Part shown: positions 1-8,455 of the stretch, in pieces
Numbering within the stretch: position 1 is the first letter of the stretch
Layout: every line of letters begins with the position of its first letter
Assembly (NCBI GenBank): GCA_020252485.1
Contig: JADCCX010000024.1
Coordinates: 1-64,000, forward strand
DNA length: 64,000 nt
Reading direction: 5' to 3'
From: Methylocystis sp.
GTDB lineage: Bacteria > Pseudomonadota > Alphaproteobacteria > Rhizobiales > Beijerinckiaceae
Position numbers and translations under genes: made by a program
The notes under the pieces: model-generated
Database searches by the model: none
Told to the model about the DNA's origin: nothing
What the model saw: the letters and a program-made list of their open reading frames with translations, nothing else

Positions 1-63
1 GGATAGGGGAGCCATGTCAGCACCCCATCCGCGCCCCTGCAATGAAAGGCGTTGGTTCGCGCT

Positions 64-118
64 CTCCTTCTCCCCTTGCGGGAGAAGGTGCCTGCCGGAT
101 GGCAGGCGGATGAGGGGT
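64..118 (+). repeat. Palindromic intergenic repeat, copy 1
   Basis: A repeat unit made of two inverted repeats: CTTCTCCC/GGGAGAAG around a TTGC loop, then CCTGCC/GGCAGG, ending in GATGAGGGGT. Near-identical copies lie at 719-773 and 4584-4638. Inverted relatives lie at 143-195, 646-712 and 4664-4715. It resembles the REP-type extragenic elements common in Hyphomicrobiales. The first 232 bases of the window hold no convincing gene, only this copy and the next. Confidence 0.75.
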
Positions 119-142
119 CTCGTCACGCTCGCAGATCGATGT

Positions 143-195
143 AACCCCTCACCCGTCATGCTGCGCATGCCACCCTCTCCCGCAAGGGGAGAGGG
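143..195 (-). repeat. Palindromic intergenic repeat, copy 2 (inverted)
   Basis: Inverted relative of the repeat at 64-118. It starts ACCCCTCACCC, has a central GCATGC, and ends in the CTCTCCCGCAAGGGGAGAGG hairpin. With copy 1 it forms a head-to-head pair spaced by about 25 bases, as REP elements often do. A very similar pair sits at 4584-4715. Confidence 0.65.
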
Positions 196-232
196 AGTTT
201 CCGGCACCGCCTCCGCAGGGGAGAGGGGAAAC

Positions 233-610
233 TCAGGGTGAGCGTTTTGGAACAGGCAGGGCCAAGGCGGCGATGATCCTCTGGGCCGCCAATTCTGGAT
301 CGCCGATGACTTCATCGGCTGTAAGTCTCAGCACGCGGAACCCGGCGGCCTGCAGCCATTGATCCCGTCCGGCATCACGCGCCTTCTGAACCGGATCTTT
401 GTGATGCGGGCCATCGACCTCGACGATAAGGCGTCGTCCGAGGCAAATGAAATCCGCGATATAGGCTCCCACAGGCATCTGGCGACGAAATTTTGCTGTG
501 ATGCGCCGATCCCGCAGGATCGTCCACAGTAACACTTCGGGCGTCGAGGCGTCAGCGCGTTGGCGCTTTGCAAGGCGGCGCATCACCGGACGAGGGACAG
601 AGATCGGCAT
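233..610 (-). CDS. DUF559-family endonuclease-like protein
   Basis: A 125-residue protein with the DUF559 signature: a basic N-terminus, FRRQMPVGAYIADFIC, then LIVEVDGPHH, and a C-terminal LRLTADEVI segment. DUF559 proteins share the Vsr-like/PD-(D/E)XK nuclease fold. The acidic residues in ADF and VEVDG are candidate metal ligands. I chose the ATG at 610 because the longer frame (to 673) runs into the palindromic repeat at 646-712, which looks like a fusion with repeat DNA. The gene is downstream of vsr on the same strand, about 160 bases away across two repeat copies. A role in DNA repair or defence is inferred from fold and context only. Confidence 0.8.
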   Translation of the reverse strand: MPISVPRPVMRRLAKRQRADASTPEVLLWTILRDRRITAKFRRQMPVGAYIADFICLGRRLIVEVDGPHHKDPVQKARDAGRDQWLQAAGFRVLRLTADEVIGDPELAAQRIIAALALPVPKRSP

Positions 611-645
611 TGCGGGAGATTGTGCCGGTCCGGGGACGCCGATCA

Positions 646-712
646 ACCCCTCATCCGACCTTTGCCAAGGCAAAGGCCACCTTCTCCCGCAAGGGGAGAA
701 GGAATCGCGTCA
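646..712 (-). repeat. Palindromic intergenic repeat, copy 3 (inverted)
   Basis: Begins ACCCCTCATCCGACC, contains the short dyad TTTGCC/GGCAAA, and ends with the CTTCTCCCGCAAGGGGAGAAG hairpin shared by the family. It overlaps the upstream extension of the DUF559 frame, so a start at 673 would place the first codons inside a repeat. Confidence 0.65.
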
Positions 713-718
713 GTCCCC

Positions 719-773
719 CTCCTTCTCCCCTTGCGGGAGAAGGCGCCTGCCGGATGGCAGGCGGATGAGGGGT
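719..773 (+). repeat. Palindromic intergenic repeat, copy 4
   Basis: Almost identical to 64-118, with GGCGCC where copy 1 has GGTGCC. It forms a head-to-head pair with 646-712 and touches the stop codon of vsr. Confidence 0.75.
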
Positions 774-1159
774 CAGCCAAGGAACCGCCGCAGGCTCTCT
801 TCAAGCGCCGCCGCGTCCTTCAAGCCGCATTCCCAGAGCGTGAGCACGCGGTAGCCCCGCGCTTCGAGCGCCATCAGCCGCTCGGCGTCGCGCTCGCGGT
901 TGCGCGCGATCTTCCGCTCCCAATAGTCCCGGTTCGTCTTCGGCATCCTGCCGCCGCGCGCGCAGCCATGGCCGTGCCAGAAGCAGCCATGCACGAGAAT
1001 GGCCGCGCGGCGGGGGCGCAAGACGATGTCGGGCTTGCCGGGGAGTTCCTTCGCATGCAGGCGGAAACGGTAGCCAAGCCGGTGAAGGAGCGAGCGGACA
1101 AGGCGTTCAGGCGTGGTGTCCGTGCTCCGGATGGCGCGCATGTTGGCGGAGCGGTCCAT
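773..1159 (-). CDS. vsr: Very short patch repair endonuclease (Vsr)
   Basis: Vsr nicks DNA 5' of T:G mismatches created when 5-methylcytosine deaminates, so that repair restores the C. The 128-residue protein has the family signatures in order: an N-terminal SANMRAIRSTDTTPE region (about residues 4-18), LPGKPDIVL with the catalytic Asp near residue 44, HGCFWHGHGC (57-66), and the C-terminal RVLTLWECGL. Length matches the family. The ATG is 3 bases after the methyltransferase stop codon, so the two are very likely co-translated. A vsr gene beside a C5 methyltransferase is the expected pairing. Confidence 0.95.
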   Translation of the reverse strand: MDRSANMRAIRSTDTTPERLVRSLLHRLGYRFRLHAKELPGKPDIVLRPRRAAILVHGCFWHGHGCARGGRMPKTNRDYWERKIARNRERDAERLMALEARGYRVLTLWECGLKDAAALEESLRRFLG

Positions 1160-1162
1160 GGC

Positions 1163-2299
1163 TTAAGCAGCTGCTTCCTCCGTGCTGCAAGCCGCAGCAA
1201 GAGGCTCAAAAAACTGCTCCGCCAACATTCTAACGATAGGCACAGCCACGCCATCTCCACACAAATGATAAGCCTGATTGTAGCTTTGCGGTAGTACATA
1301 GCTATCTGGTAACCCCATCAGCCTTGCGGCCTCGCGCGGTGCGAGCAATCTCGTTCGCGTCCTGCCGTTCTCGATAAGGGCCAACGTTAGCCGCGAAGAC
1401 CCGCCACGCGGCGTACGAAGACAACCGGCGACATCGTCAAAGCGCACCTCCGCTCGTTGCAAGCCATTTCGCATCCGACGATAGAGGCTGCCCACTATGG
1501 TGGTATTACTTTGGCGGCTTGCCTGCTCCGCTAGCTTCACCTTTTTTCGGTGAACCTCCGTCATCATTTGCAGCAAGCGCGCCGTCTCTTCTTTGGCATG
1601 CCACCGAACATCAGTGGGGTCGTGCTCAATGATGTCGGCTAGTTTGATCAGTCGTTTTGGCGGCCTAGGAACATTCCACCAAAGCCACTTCTCCTTAACC
1701 TGATCAGAGAACCCTTCATACGCCCCGTATAATGCGTCGGGATGCCAAGGCTGTGTAGGCTCGCCAACAAGATTGTTAGGTATCCCGATTCCTTCATCTA
1801 CCGCCAGCACAAACAGACGTGGACGGGACTGCGGCACAAAGTGCTTCGCGTCAACCAGCATTGCTCCAACGCGATACCCAGCACCAGAGAGAGCCGACAC
1901 AAGTGTTCGAAAATCTGAACCGCCGTTCGATGTCAACAATCCATAAACGTTCTCGAGTGCAATCATGCGGGGCGCTCGCCCGACGTCCTTTAGAGCGGCA
2001 AGCAACGACCAAAATGACCAAAAGACATTGGAGCGTGCGCCTCTCAGACCCCGATAGCTGCCTGCAAGTGACAAATCCTGACAAGGAAAGGATGCCCAAG
2101 CCAGATCGGCACAACCCTTCACATCTCCGGTTGAAATGGTCGCAATGTCAGCGACAGTCAAATCACCAGCACCCCAGTTAACGCGATAGCTCATTGCCTT
2201 CTTTTCATCGAAGTCATTTGCAAACAAGCATTTCCAGTCCGGGCCCAGCCCGGCCCGTGCCATCCCTCCGCCCGCGAAGAATTCCATGTAAGTTGGCAA
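1163..2299 (-). CDS. DNA (cytosine-5-)-methyltransferase
   Basis: Transfers a methyl group from S-adenosylmethionine to cytosine C5 in a specific DNA sequence. The 378-residue protein shows motif I (EFFAGGGMARAGLG, residues 6-19), motif IV with the catalytic Cys in FPCQDLSLAG (Cys73), motif VI LENV (115-118), motif VIII QSRPRLFV (from 157) and a late GDGVAVPIVR motif X. The target-recognition region lies between. The full frame starts at TTG 2299; an ATG at 2287 would leave only two residues before the motif I FAGGG, so the TTG seems more likely. It follows the AIPR gene by 35 bases and precedes vsr by 3, as one operon. Recognition sequence cannot be read from the protein. Confidence 0.93.
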   Translation of the reverse strand: MPTYMEFFAGGGMARAGLGPDWKCLFANDFDEKKAMSYRVNWGAGDLTVADIATISTGDVKGCADLAWASFPCQDLSLAGSYRGLRGARSNVFWSFWSLLAALKDVGRAPRMIALENVYGLLTSNGGSDFRTLVSALSGAGYRVGAMLVDAKHFVPQSRPRLFVLAVDEGIGIPNNLVGEPTQPWHPDALYGAYEGFSDQVKEKWLWWNVPRPPKRLIKLADIIEHDPTDVRWHAKEETARLLQMMTEVHRKKVKLAEQASRQSNTTIVGSLYRRMRNGLQRAEVRFDDVAGCLRTPRGGSSRLTLALIENGRTRTRLLAPREAARLMGLPDSYVLPQSYNQAYHLCGDGVAVPIVRMLAEQFFEPLAAACSTEEAAA

Positions 2300-2334
2300 T
2301 TAGAAGTTCCCGCTCACAATCAGGTATAGTTAAC

Positions 2335-4020
2335 TCATTTTAACACATTCTTTGAACTTTTTACAAGAGAATTTGAAATCAACTTTTCAGTAAATTCTTC
2401 TCCTTTCGCGATTTTATCTTCTTTACCCAATTGATTGAACAAATCAATCGTATGATTTAAAATCTCCATCAAATCTGAGTCGCTCAATTTTCCTACATCA
2501 AGATCACGTAGCGCTTTGGCGTGAATGGGCCGAGCCTTGTTTAATTTCCACGCCGCTTGCATCATAATGTGATAACGCAGGTTATTTTTATAAATCGCCT
2601 CCACAGTTTTGCAATTTACGCGAAAGAATTTATCAATCAAAAAATATAAATTTGCACAGACTATATATATTTTTAAATCAATTTTATCAGAAAATATGGA
2701 GATATACTCTTTATCATCCTTTATGAGAGTGGTTGGTCTCGCCCGCGCGTGATGAGGCCGCTCGCGCAGTACAGCTAGCAATGACTGCGCTAGGCGCTCG
2801 ATACCAATAATTCTATCTGAGGGCTTTCCCCGATTTCGCCAGTAATCCTTCCTCCGGTCATAAAAGACTCCATTTTGCGAAAGGAATTGTTCAATTTTGA
2901 ATTGAAGCGGTTCTGTTGCTCGAAGGGACGCAGGTTTTATGCCAGTCTGTGAATTTGTAGCCTTAATGATTTTATCTCTAAGCCGCTCATCAGTAACTTC
3001 CAAAACACGAACTTGAACGCAGCGATTTCTAGAATCAGTTCCGCCGCTTTGGAAATACCTAAATATCTCGTGAGAGGTCTGAAGCCCATTGACAATCAAT
3101 GGATTCTTAATTGTAATTTTGTTATCTTGAGATTGAGCTTTTTCAGCAATTATCGTCACCCCATTGTTGAGCCACCAAAAATCGGAATCGTCGTCAGACT
3201 TTAGAGTCTCCGCGATCGCCTGATTAACAGATGCAGAACTCTGATAGTCGCGAACATTAAACTCAAAGTAGGTATCAATTAACCGTGAATCCTGTGTTAT
3301 AAAATTATAGTATTCGCGAACAGGGGAAAGGAGCACGTATCCTTTCCCATGCGATATCTCCGATTTTACGAAAGGCAGCTCGCTAACGATTGCATTTTGT
3401 TTTTGCGCTTCCTCATACAGCCGTGCTGCACCCCAAATTTGAATTTGGCATACGGAACTCGGAAAACGCTGCTCGACAGCATTTTGAAAATTCGATAACA
3501 TCGAATCGACCTTACTGTTTCCTACAGTCGCTAATGTAATGTAATAAACAAAAACACTAACCGAAGGGAATTGTGTAGTCAGATCTTTCAGGCTTTCACG
3601 ATATTTTTCAAAAAATTCATTCACCTTATCATTGTATAATTTTTTTAATTTTGGAACATCAGCATCAAGGCGCAATAGTTCCGGTAGAGATGTTTGTAGC
3701 TTTGCGATTGCAGTCTCGCTAAATCCATTATCAAGTTTGGATTGAATAACGTGCAACTCGACCTCGACGGGCCGCGAAAATGGAGATAAGTCCGTATCTA
3801 TGTCAATATGAGTCTTGTTTACAAAAAAATATGCTGAGTCGATTCCTCCGTCATCTTTACCATCTACGATACCACTTACGACTGCATCGAAATTCAAAGA
3901 AAATGGCTTCAATACAGTTTCAGCGCAAAATATTTCAAATGCATCGGCATCATTTATAGTTGTGCCGTAGTGAGATTTTCGTGCAGAAAGCAAGCTCTTG
4001 ACTATTACAGCTTCGCTCAT
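2335..4020 (-). CDS. AIPR-family protein (putative defence effector)
   Basis: A 561-residue protein of the AIPR family, named after phage abortive-infection proteins. Family signatures are DGKDDGGIDSAYFFV near residues 53-67, WWLNNGVTI and NPLIVNGLQTSHEIF in the middle, and a helical C-terminus rich in Lys and Leu. The N-terminus has acidic residues near 29 and 34, Asp61 in GGID and Q93-S-K95, a spacing like Mrr-type PD-(D/E)XK nucleases. This makes it the candidate cleaving subunit of the island. Codon use is strikingly AT-rich, with many AAA, ATT and TTT codons, unlike all neighbours, which points to recent transfer. It is first in an operon with the C5 methyltransferase and vsr. Family assignment is firm; the nuclease activity is inference. 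Confidence 0.85.
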   Translation of the reverse strand: MSEAVIVKSLLSARKSHYGTTINDADAFEIFCAETVLKPFSLNFDAVVSGIVDGKDDGGIDSAYFFVNKTHIDIDTDLSPFSRPVEVELHVIQSKLDNGFSETAIAKLQTSLPELLRLDADVPKLKKLYNDKVNEFFEKYRESLKDLTTQFPSVSVFVYYITLATVGNSKVDSMLSNFQNAVEQRFPSSVCQIQIWGAARLYEEAQKQNAIVSELPFVKSEISHGKGYVLLSPVREYYNFITQDSRLIDTYFEFNVRDYQSSASVNQAIAETLKSDDDSDFWWLNNGVTIIAEKAQSQDNKITIKNPLIVNGLQTSHEIFRYFQSGGTDSRNRCVQVRVLEVTDERLRDKIIKATNSQTGIKPASLRATEPLQFKIEQFLSQNGVFYDRRKDYWRNRGKPSDRIIGIERLAQSLLAVLRERPHHARARPTTLIKDDKEYISIFSDKIDLKIYIVCANLYFLIDKFFRVNCKTVEAIYKNNLRYHIMMQAAWKLNKARPIHAKALRDLDVGKLSDSDLMEILNHTIDLFNQLGKEDKIAKGEEFTEKLISNSLVKSSKNVLK

Positions 4021-4081
4021 TATCGACTCACTTTGCGCTTCTAAACATCAATATGGCGAGGCGGCAAGTGGTTGTCCACCC

Positions 4082-4193
4082 CCCTCACCCATCCATCTTC
4101 AAGGCCGCGATGAACGCCTCCTGCGGGATCTCCATCCGGCCGAACTGGCGCATGCGCTTCTTGCCCTTCTTCTGCTTGTCGAGCAGCTTGCGC
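4082..4193 (-). pseudogene. Duplicated 3' end of lepA (partial copy)
   Basis: These 112 bases match 4723-4834, the 3' end of the intact lepA, with one mismatch (T at 4135, C at 4776). On the minus strand they encode the last 34 or so LepA residues through KMDG and the stop, with Val changed to Met in FGRVEIPQ. Similarity stops abruptly at 4193/4834. There is no start or upstream lepA sequence. The two copies are direct repeats around about 530 bases carrying hicB, which suits an att-type duplication or a deletion remnant of an integrated element. Confidence 0.85.
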
Positions 4194-4201
4194 ATGGCGA
4201 C

Positions 4202-4242
4202 CCGCCATCGCAGTTGGCCGATGGCGGACTGGCATGTATAAT
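4202..4242 (+). promoter_or_regulatory. Promoter and dyad operator of hicB
   Basis: A strong sigma-70-type promoter, TTGGCC (4214-4219), 17 bases, TATAAT (4237-4242), lies 40 bases before the hicB start. A perfect 9-base inverted repeat, CCGCCATCG (4202-4210) and CGATGGCGG (4219-4227), overlaps the -35 box. HicB-type antitoxins commonly repress their own promoter, so this is a likely autoregulatory operator. Confidence 0.6.
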
Positions 4243-4282
4243 TTCCCCAATAGCGCTGATGAAGAAGGGCAGTCGAGACCCG

Positions 4283-4486
4283 ATGCAACTCCAGGTGATC
4301 GTTCATGAGGAACCAACCGGCGGTTATTGGGCCGAAGTTCCCGCGCTGCCCGGTTGCATGACCCAGGGTGAGACATTGGACGAGGTCCTGGCGAATGTTC
4401 GCGAGGCGGTGGAGGGCTGGCTCGCGGTCGATATACCGACCCCGAAGCCGGGATCGAGAGAGCAAGTCTTCAAGATCGCAGTCTGA
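4283..4486 (+). CDS. hicB: HicB-family antitoxin (orphan)
   Basis: A 67-residue protein with the HicB antitoxin core: [13 protein letters not shown] (about residues 13-25), [17 protein letters not shown] (31-47) and a short tail. HicB proteins neutralise the HicA mRNA interferase and often repress their own operon. The ATG at 4283 is chosen because the family consensus begins there and a promoter lies 40 bases upstream. The stop overlaps an ATG that starts a HicA-like MASVSGR, but that frame ends after 14 codons, so the toxin partner is gone. The gene lies between the two lepA 3' ends. Confidence 0.85.
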   Translation: MQLQVIVHEEPTGGYWAEVPALPGCMTQGETLDEVLANVREAVEGWLAVDIPTPKPGSREQVFKIAV

Positions 4487-4530
4487 TGGCGAGCGTCAGC
4501 GGCAGGGCGTTCGCGGACAGCGGCATCTGA
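4486..4530 (+). pseudogene. Stub of a hicA toxin gene
   Basis: An ATG overlapping the hicB stop by one base starts MASVSGR, typical of HicA N-termini. The frame then reads AFADSGI and stops. The dsRBD-like body of HicA and its catalytic His are absent, and palindromic repeat DNA follows within about 55 bases. I read this as a deletion remnant of hicA; the match is short, so confidence is limited. Confidence 0.4.
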
Positions 4531-4583
4531 CAGACGGCAAGGCGGGAAGTCCCAAGGGGCGATGGAAGAAGCGGTGAGGGTTT

Positions 4584-4638
4584 CTCCTTCTCCCCTTGCG
4601 GGAGAAGGTGCCTGCCGGATGGCAGGCGGATGAGGGGT
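4584..4638 (+). repeat. Palindromic intergenic repeat, copy 5
   Basis: Essentially identical to the copy at 64-118. It lies just after the hicA stub and pairs head-to-head with 4664-4715. The deletion that removed hicA may have ended in or near this element. Confidence 0.75.
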
Positions 4639-4663
4639 CAGTATACGATTGCGGGATTGCGCG

Positions 4664-4715
4664 ACCCCTCACCCGGCACGCTCCGCATGCCACCCTCTCC
4701 CGCAAGGGGAGAGGG
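4664..4715 (-). repeat. Palindromic intergenic repeat, copy 6 (inverted)
   Basis: Close match to 143-195: ACCCCTCACCC, a central GCATGC, and the CTCTCCCGCAAGGGGAGAGG hairpin. It ends about 10 bases from the lepA stop codon. Confidence 0.7.
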
Positions 4716-4725
4716 AAACACACCC

Positions 4726-6531
4726 TCACCCATCCATCTTCAAGGCCGCGATGAACGCCTCCTGCGGGATCTCCACCCGGCCGAACTGGCGCATGCGCTT
4801 CTTGCCCTTCTTCTGCTTGTCGAGCAGCTTGCGCTTGCGGGAGGCGTCGCCGCCGTAGCATTTGGCCGTCACGTCCTTGCGCATGGCGCGCACCGTCTCG
4901 CGGGCGATGATCTTGCCGCCGATCGCCGCCTGGATCGGGATGACGAAGAGATGGGGCGGGATCAGGTCCTTCATCTTCTCGCACATCGAGCGCCCGCGCG
5001 CCTCGGCCCGCGTGCTGTGGACGAGCATCGACAGCGCATCCACCGGCTCGCCGTTGACCAGCATGTTGAGCTTGACGAGGTCGCCCGGCCGGTAGCCGGT
5101 GATCGCGTAATCGAAGGAGGCATAGCCCTTGGAGACGGATTTCAGCCGGTCGTAGAAATCGAAGACGACTTCGTTGAGCGGCAGATCGTAGATCACCTTG
5201 GCGCGGCTGCCGATATAGCCGAGGTCGATCTGCTCGCCGCGCCGGTCCTGGCAGAGCTTGATCACCGCGCCCAGATGCTCGTCGGGCGTGAGGATCGTGG
5301 CGCGGATCCACGGCTCCTCGATGGTCAGGATCTTCATCACATCCGGCATGTCGGCGGGGTTGTGCATCTCGATATGGGTGCCGTCGCGCAGCGCCAGCTT
5401 GTAGACGACGGAGGGGGCGGTGGCGATCAGGTCGAGGTCGAATTCGCGCGACAGCCGCTCCTGGATGATCTCGAGATGCAGGAGGCCGAGAAAACCGCAG
5501 CGGAAGCCGAAGCCGAGCGCCGCCGAGGTCTCCATCTCGTAGCTGAAGGAGGCGTCGTTGAGGCGCAGCTTGCCGACGGCGGCGCGCAGATCCTCGAAAT
5601 CGGCGGCGTCGACCGGGAACATGCCGCAGAAGACGACGGGCTGGGCGGGCTTGAAGCCCGGCAGCGCCTCGGCGGTAGGGTTGCGGTCGTCGGTGATCGT
5701 ATCGCCGACGCGGGTGTCCGCCACCTCCTTGATCGAGGCGGTGATGACGCCGACCTCGCCGGGGCCGAGGTGATCCACCGGCGCCAGCTTGGGCGTGAGA
5801 TAGCCGACGCGCTCGACCTCGTAGGTGGCCTTGGCGCTCATCATGCGGACCTTCTGGCCCTTGCGCAGCACCCCGTCGATGATGCGCACGAGCACCACGA
5901 CGCCGAGGTAATTGTCATACCAGCTGTCGACGAGCATCGCCTTCAGCGGCGCGTCCGGGTCGCCCTGCGGCGCGGGCAGGCGGGTGACGATCGCCTCCAG
6001 CACCGCCTCGATGTTGAGGCCGGTCTTGGCCGAAATCGGCACGGCGCCGGAGGCGTCGAGCCCGATCACATCCTCGATCTGCTGCTTGATGCGCTCCGGT
6101 TCGGCGGCGGGCAGGTCCACCTTGTTCAGCACCGGCACGATCTCGTGGTTGGCGTCGAGCGCGTGATAGACATTGGCGAGCGTCTGCGCCTCCACGCCCT
6201 GCGAGGCGTCGACGACGAGCAGCGAGCCCTCGCAGGCGGCCAGACTCCGCGACACCTCATAGGCGAAATCGACGTGGCCGGGGGTGTCCATCAGGTTGAG
6301 GATATAGGTTTTTCCGTCCTGCGCCTTGTAATCGAGCCGCACGGTCTGCGCCTTGATGGTGATGCCGCGCTCTTTCTCGATATCCATCGAATCGAGCACC
6401 TGCTCGGTCATCTCGCGCGCAGAAAGCCCGCCGGTGATCTGGATCAGCCGGTCGGCCAGCGTCGATTTGCCATGGTCGATATGGGCCACAATCGAGAAAT
6501 TGCGGATGTTGTCGATGCTCTGCTTCGTCAT
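4726..6531 (-). CDS. lepA: Elongation factor 4 (LepA), ribosome back-translocase GTPase
   Basis: LepA is a translational GTPase that acts on stalled or mistranslocated ribosomes and in 30S assembly. The 601-residue protein has the G1 P-loop AHIDHGKST near residue 17, a G2/switch [14 protein letters not shown]3 DTPGHVDF, G4 NKVD and the LepA-specific C-terminal domain ending KMDG. The ATG at 6531 gives the family-standard [21 protein letters not shown] start, so an upstream in-frame extension is ignored. Length is normal. Its 3' end is duplicated at 4082-4193. Confidence 0.97.
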   Translation of the reverse strand: MTKQSIDNIRNFSIVAHIDHGKSTLADRLIQITGGLSAREMTEQVLDSMDIEKERGITIKAQTVRLDYKAQDGKTYILNLMDTPGHVDFAYEVSRSLAACEGSLLVVDASQGVEAQTLANVYHALDANHEIVPVLNKVDLPAAEPERIKQQIEDVIGLDASGAVPISAKTGLNIEAVLEAIVTRLPAPQGDPDAPLKAMLVDSWYDNYLGVVVLVRIIDGVLRKGQKVRMMSAKATYEVERVGYLTPKLAPVDHLGPGEVGVITASIKEVADTRVGDTITDDRNPTAEALPGFKPAQPVVFCGMFPVDAADFEDLRAAVGKLRLNDASFSYEMETSAALGFGFRCGFLGLLHLEIIQERLSREFDLDLIATAPSVVYKLALRDGTHIEMHNPADMPDVMKILTIEEPWIRATILTPDEHLGAVIKLCQDRRGEQIDLGYIGSRAKVIYDLPLNEVVFDFYDRLKSVSKGYASFDYAITGYRPGDLVKLNMLVNGEPVDALSMLVHSTRAEARGRSMCEKMKDLIPPHLFVIPIQAAIGGKIIARETVRAMRKDVTAKCYGGDASRKRKLLDKQKKGKKRMRQFGRVEIPQEAFIAALKMDG

Positions 6532-6903
6532 AGCACGGCCATAGCAGCGGGGGGGCTGAACGTCGAGGGTCGCTCTGTCGCGGTTGCGGCGGCTTCCTTT
6601 CGCCAACACGGCCCTGAACTCGGCTTAACGATTGCCTCCACGGGCACTCATCCCGCCCCCTTGCGGGGCGGGTGGCCCGGACCCCGGACTTGATCCGGGG
6701 GAAGGGCCGGGTGGGGGGCTTTTTCTCATTTTCACCCTCATGATCACCCCTCCCCGGCGGCTTTCGCCGCCGACCCTCCCCGTCAAGGGGAGGGATGGAG
6801 CCCGCAGGTTAACCCGGATTCACGGCCACCTTTTGCCAAAGAGAGCATTGTGATCGGGCAGCTTCGGGTCTATCGGGTGCCAAAACCTTGAGGAGGAGAC
6901 GAT
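6532..6903. repeat. Gene-free interval with palindromic repeats
   Basis: No gene is supported here. It holds the hairpin CCCGCCCCTTGCGGGGCGGG-like element near 6652-6672, the near-perfect palindrome CCCCGGACTTGATCCGGGG (6682-6700), and CGGCGGCTTTCGCCGCCG with flanking CCCTCCCC/GGGGAGGG arms (6745-6794). These belong to the wider REP-like class but differ from copies 1-6. A GAGGAGGAG ribosome binding site for mmsA lies at the right end. Confidence 0.6.
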
Positions 6904-8400
<1,497 letters not shown>

Positions 8401-8408
8401 GACGTCAG

Positions 8409-8437
8409 GCCCCGGAGCATGCGCCCCGGGGCTTTTT
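8409..8437 (+). terminator. Rho-independent terminator after mmsA
   Basis: Seven-base stem GCCCCGG (8409-8415) and CCGGGGC (8426-8432) followed by five T residues, starting 9 bases after the mmsA stop codon. Confidence 0.8.
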
Positions 8438-8455
8438 CGCCGGCCCTTCAGCCGC

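Noticed and set aside
14-241. Small plus-strand frame at the window start
   Set aside because: It is made almost wholly of the two palindromic repeat copies.
64-4715. CRISPR-like array from the recurring repeat
   Set aside because: Copies are dispersed singly or in head-to-head pairs, not regularly spaced direct repeats, and no cas genes are seen.
4630-6693. A 687-codon plus-strand open frame antiparallel to lepA
   Set aside because: It mirrors lepA codons; the composition (His/Asp/Arg-rich) is a typical shadow in GC-rich DNA, and lepA is certain.
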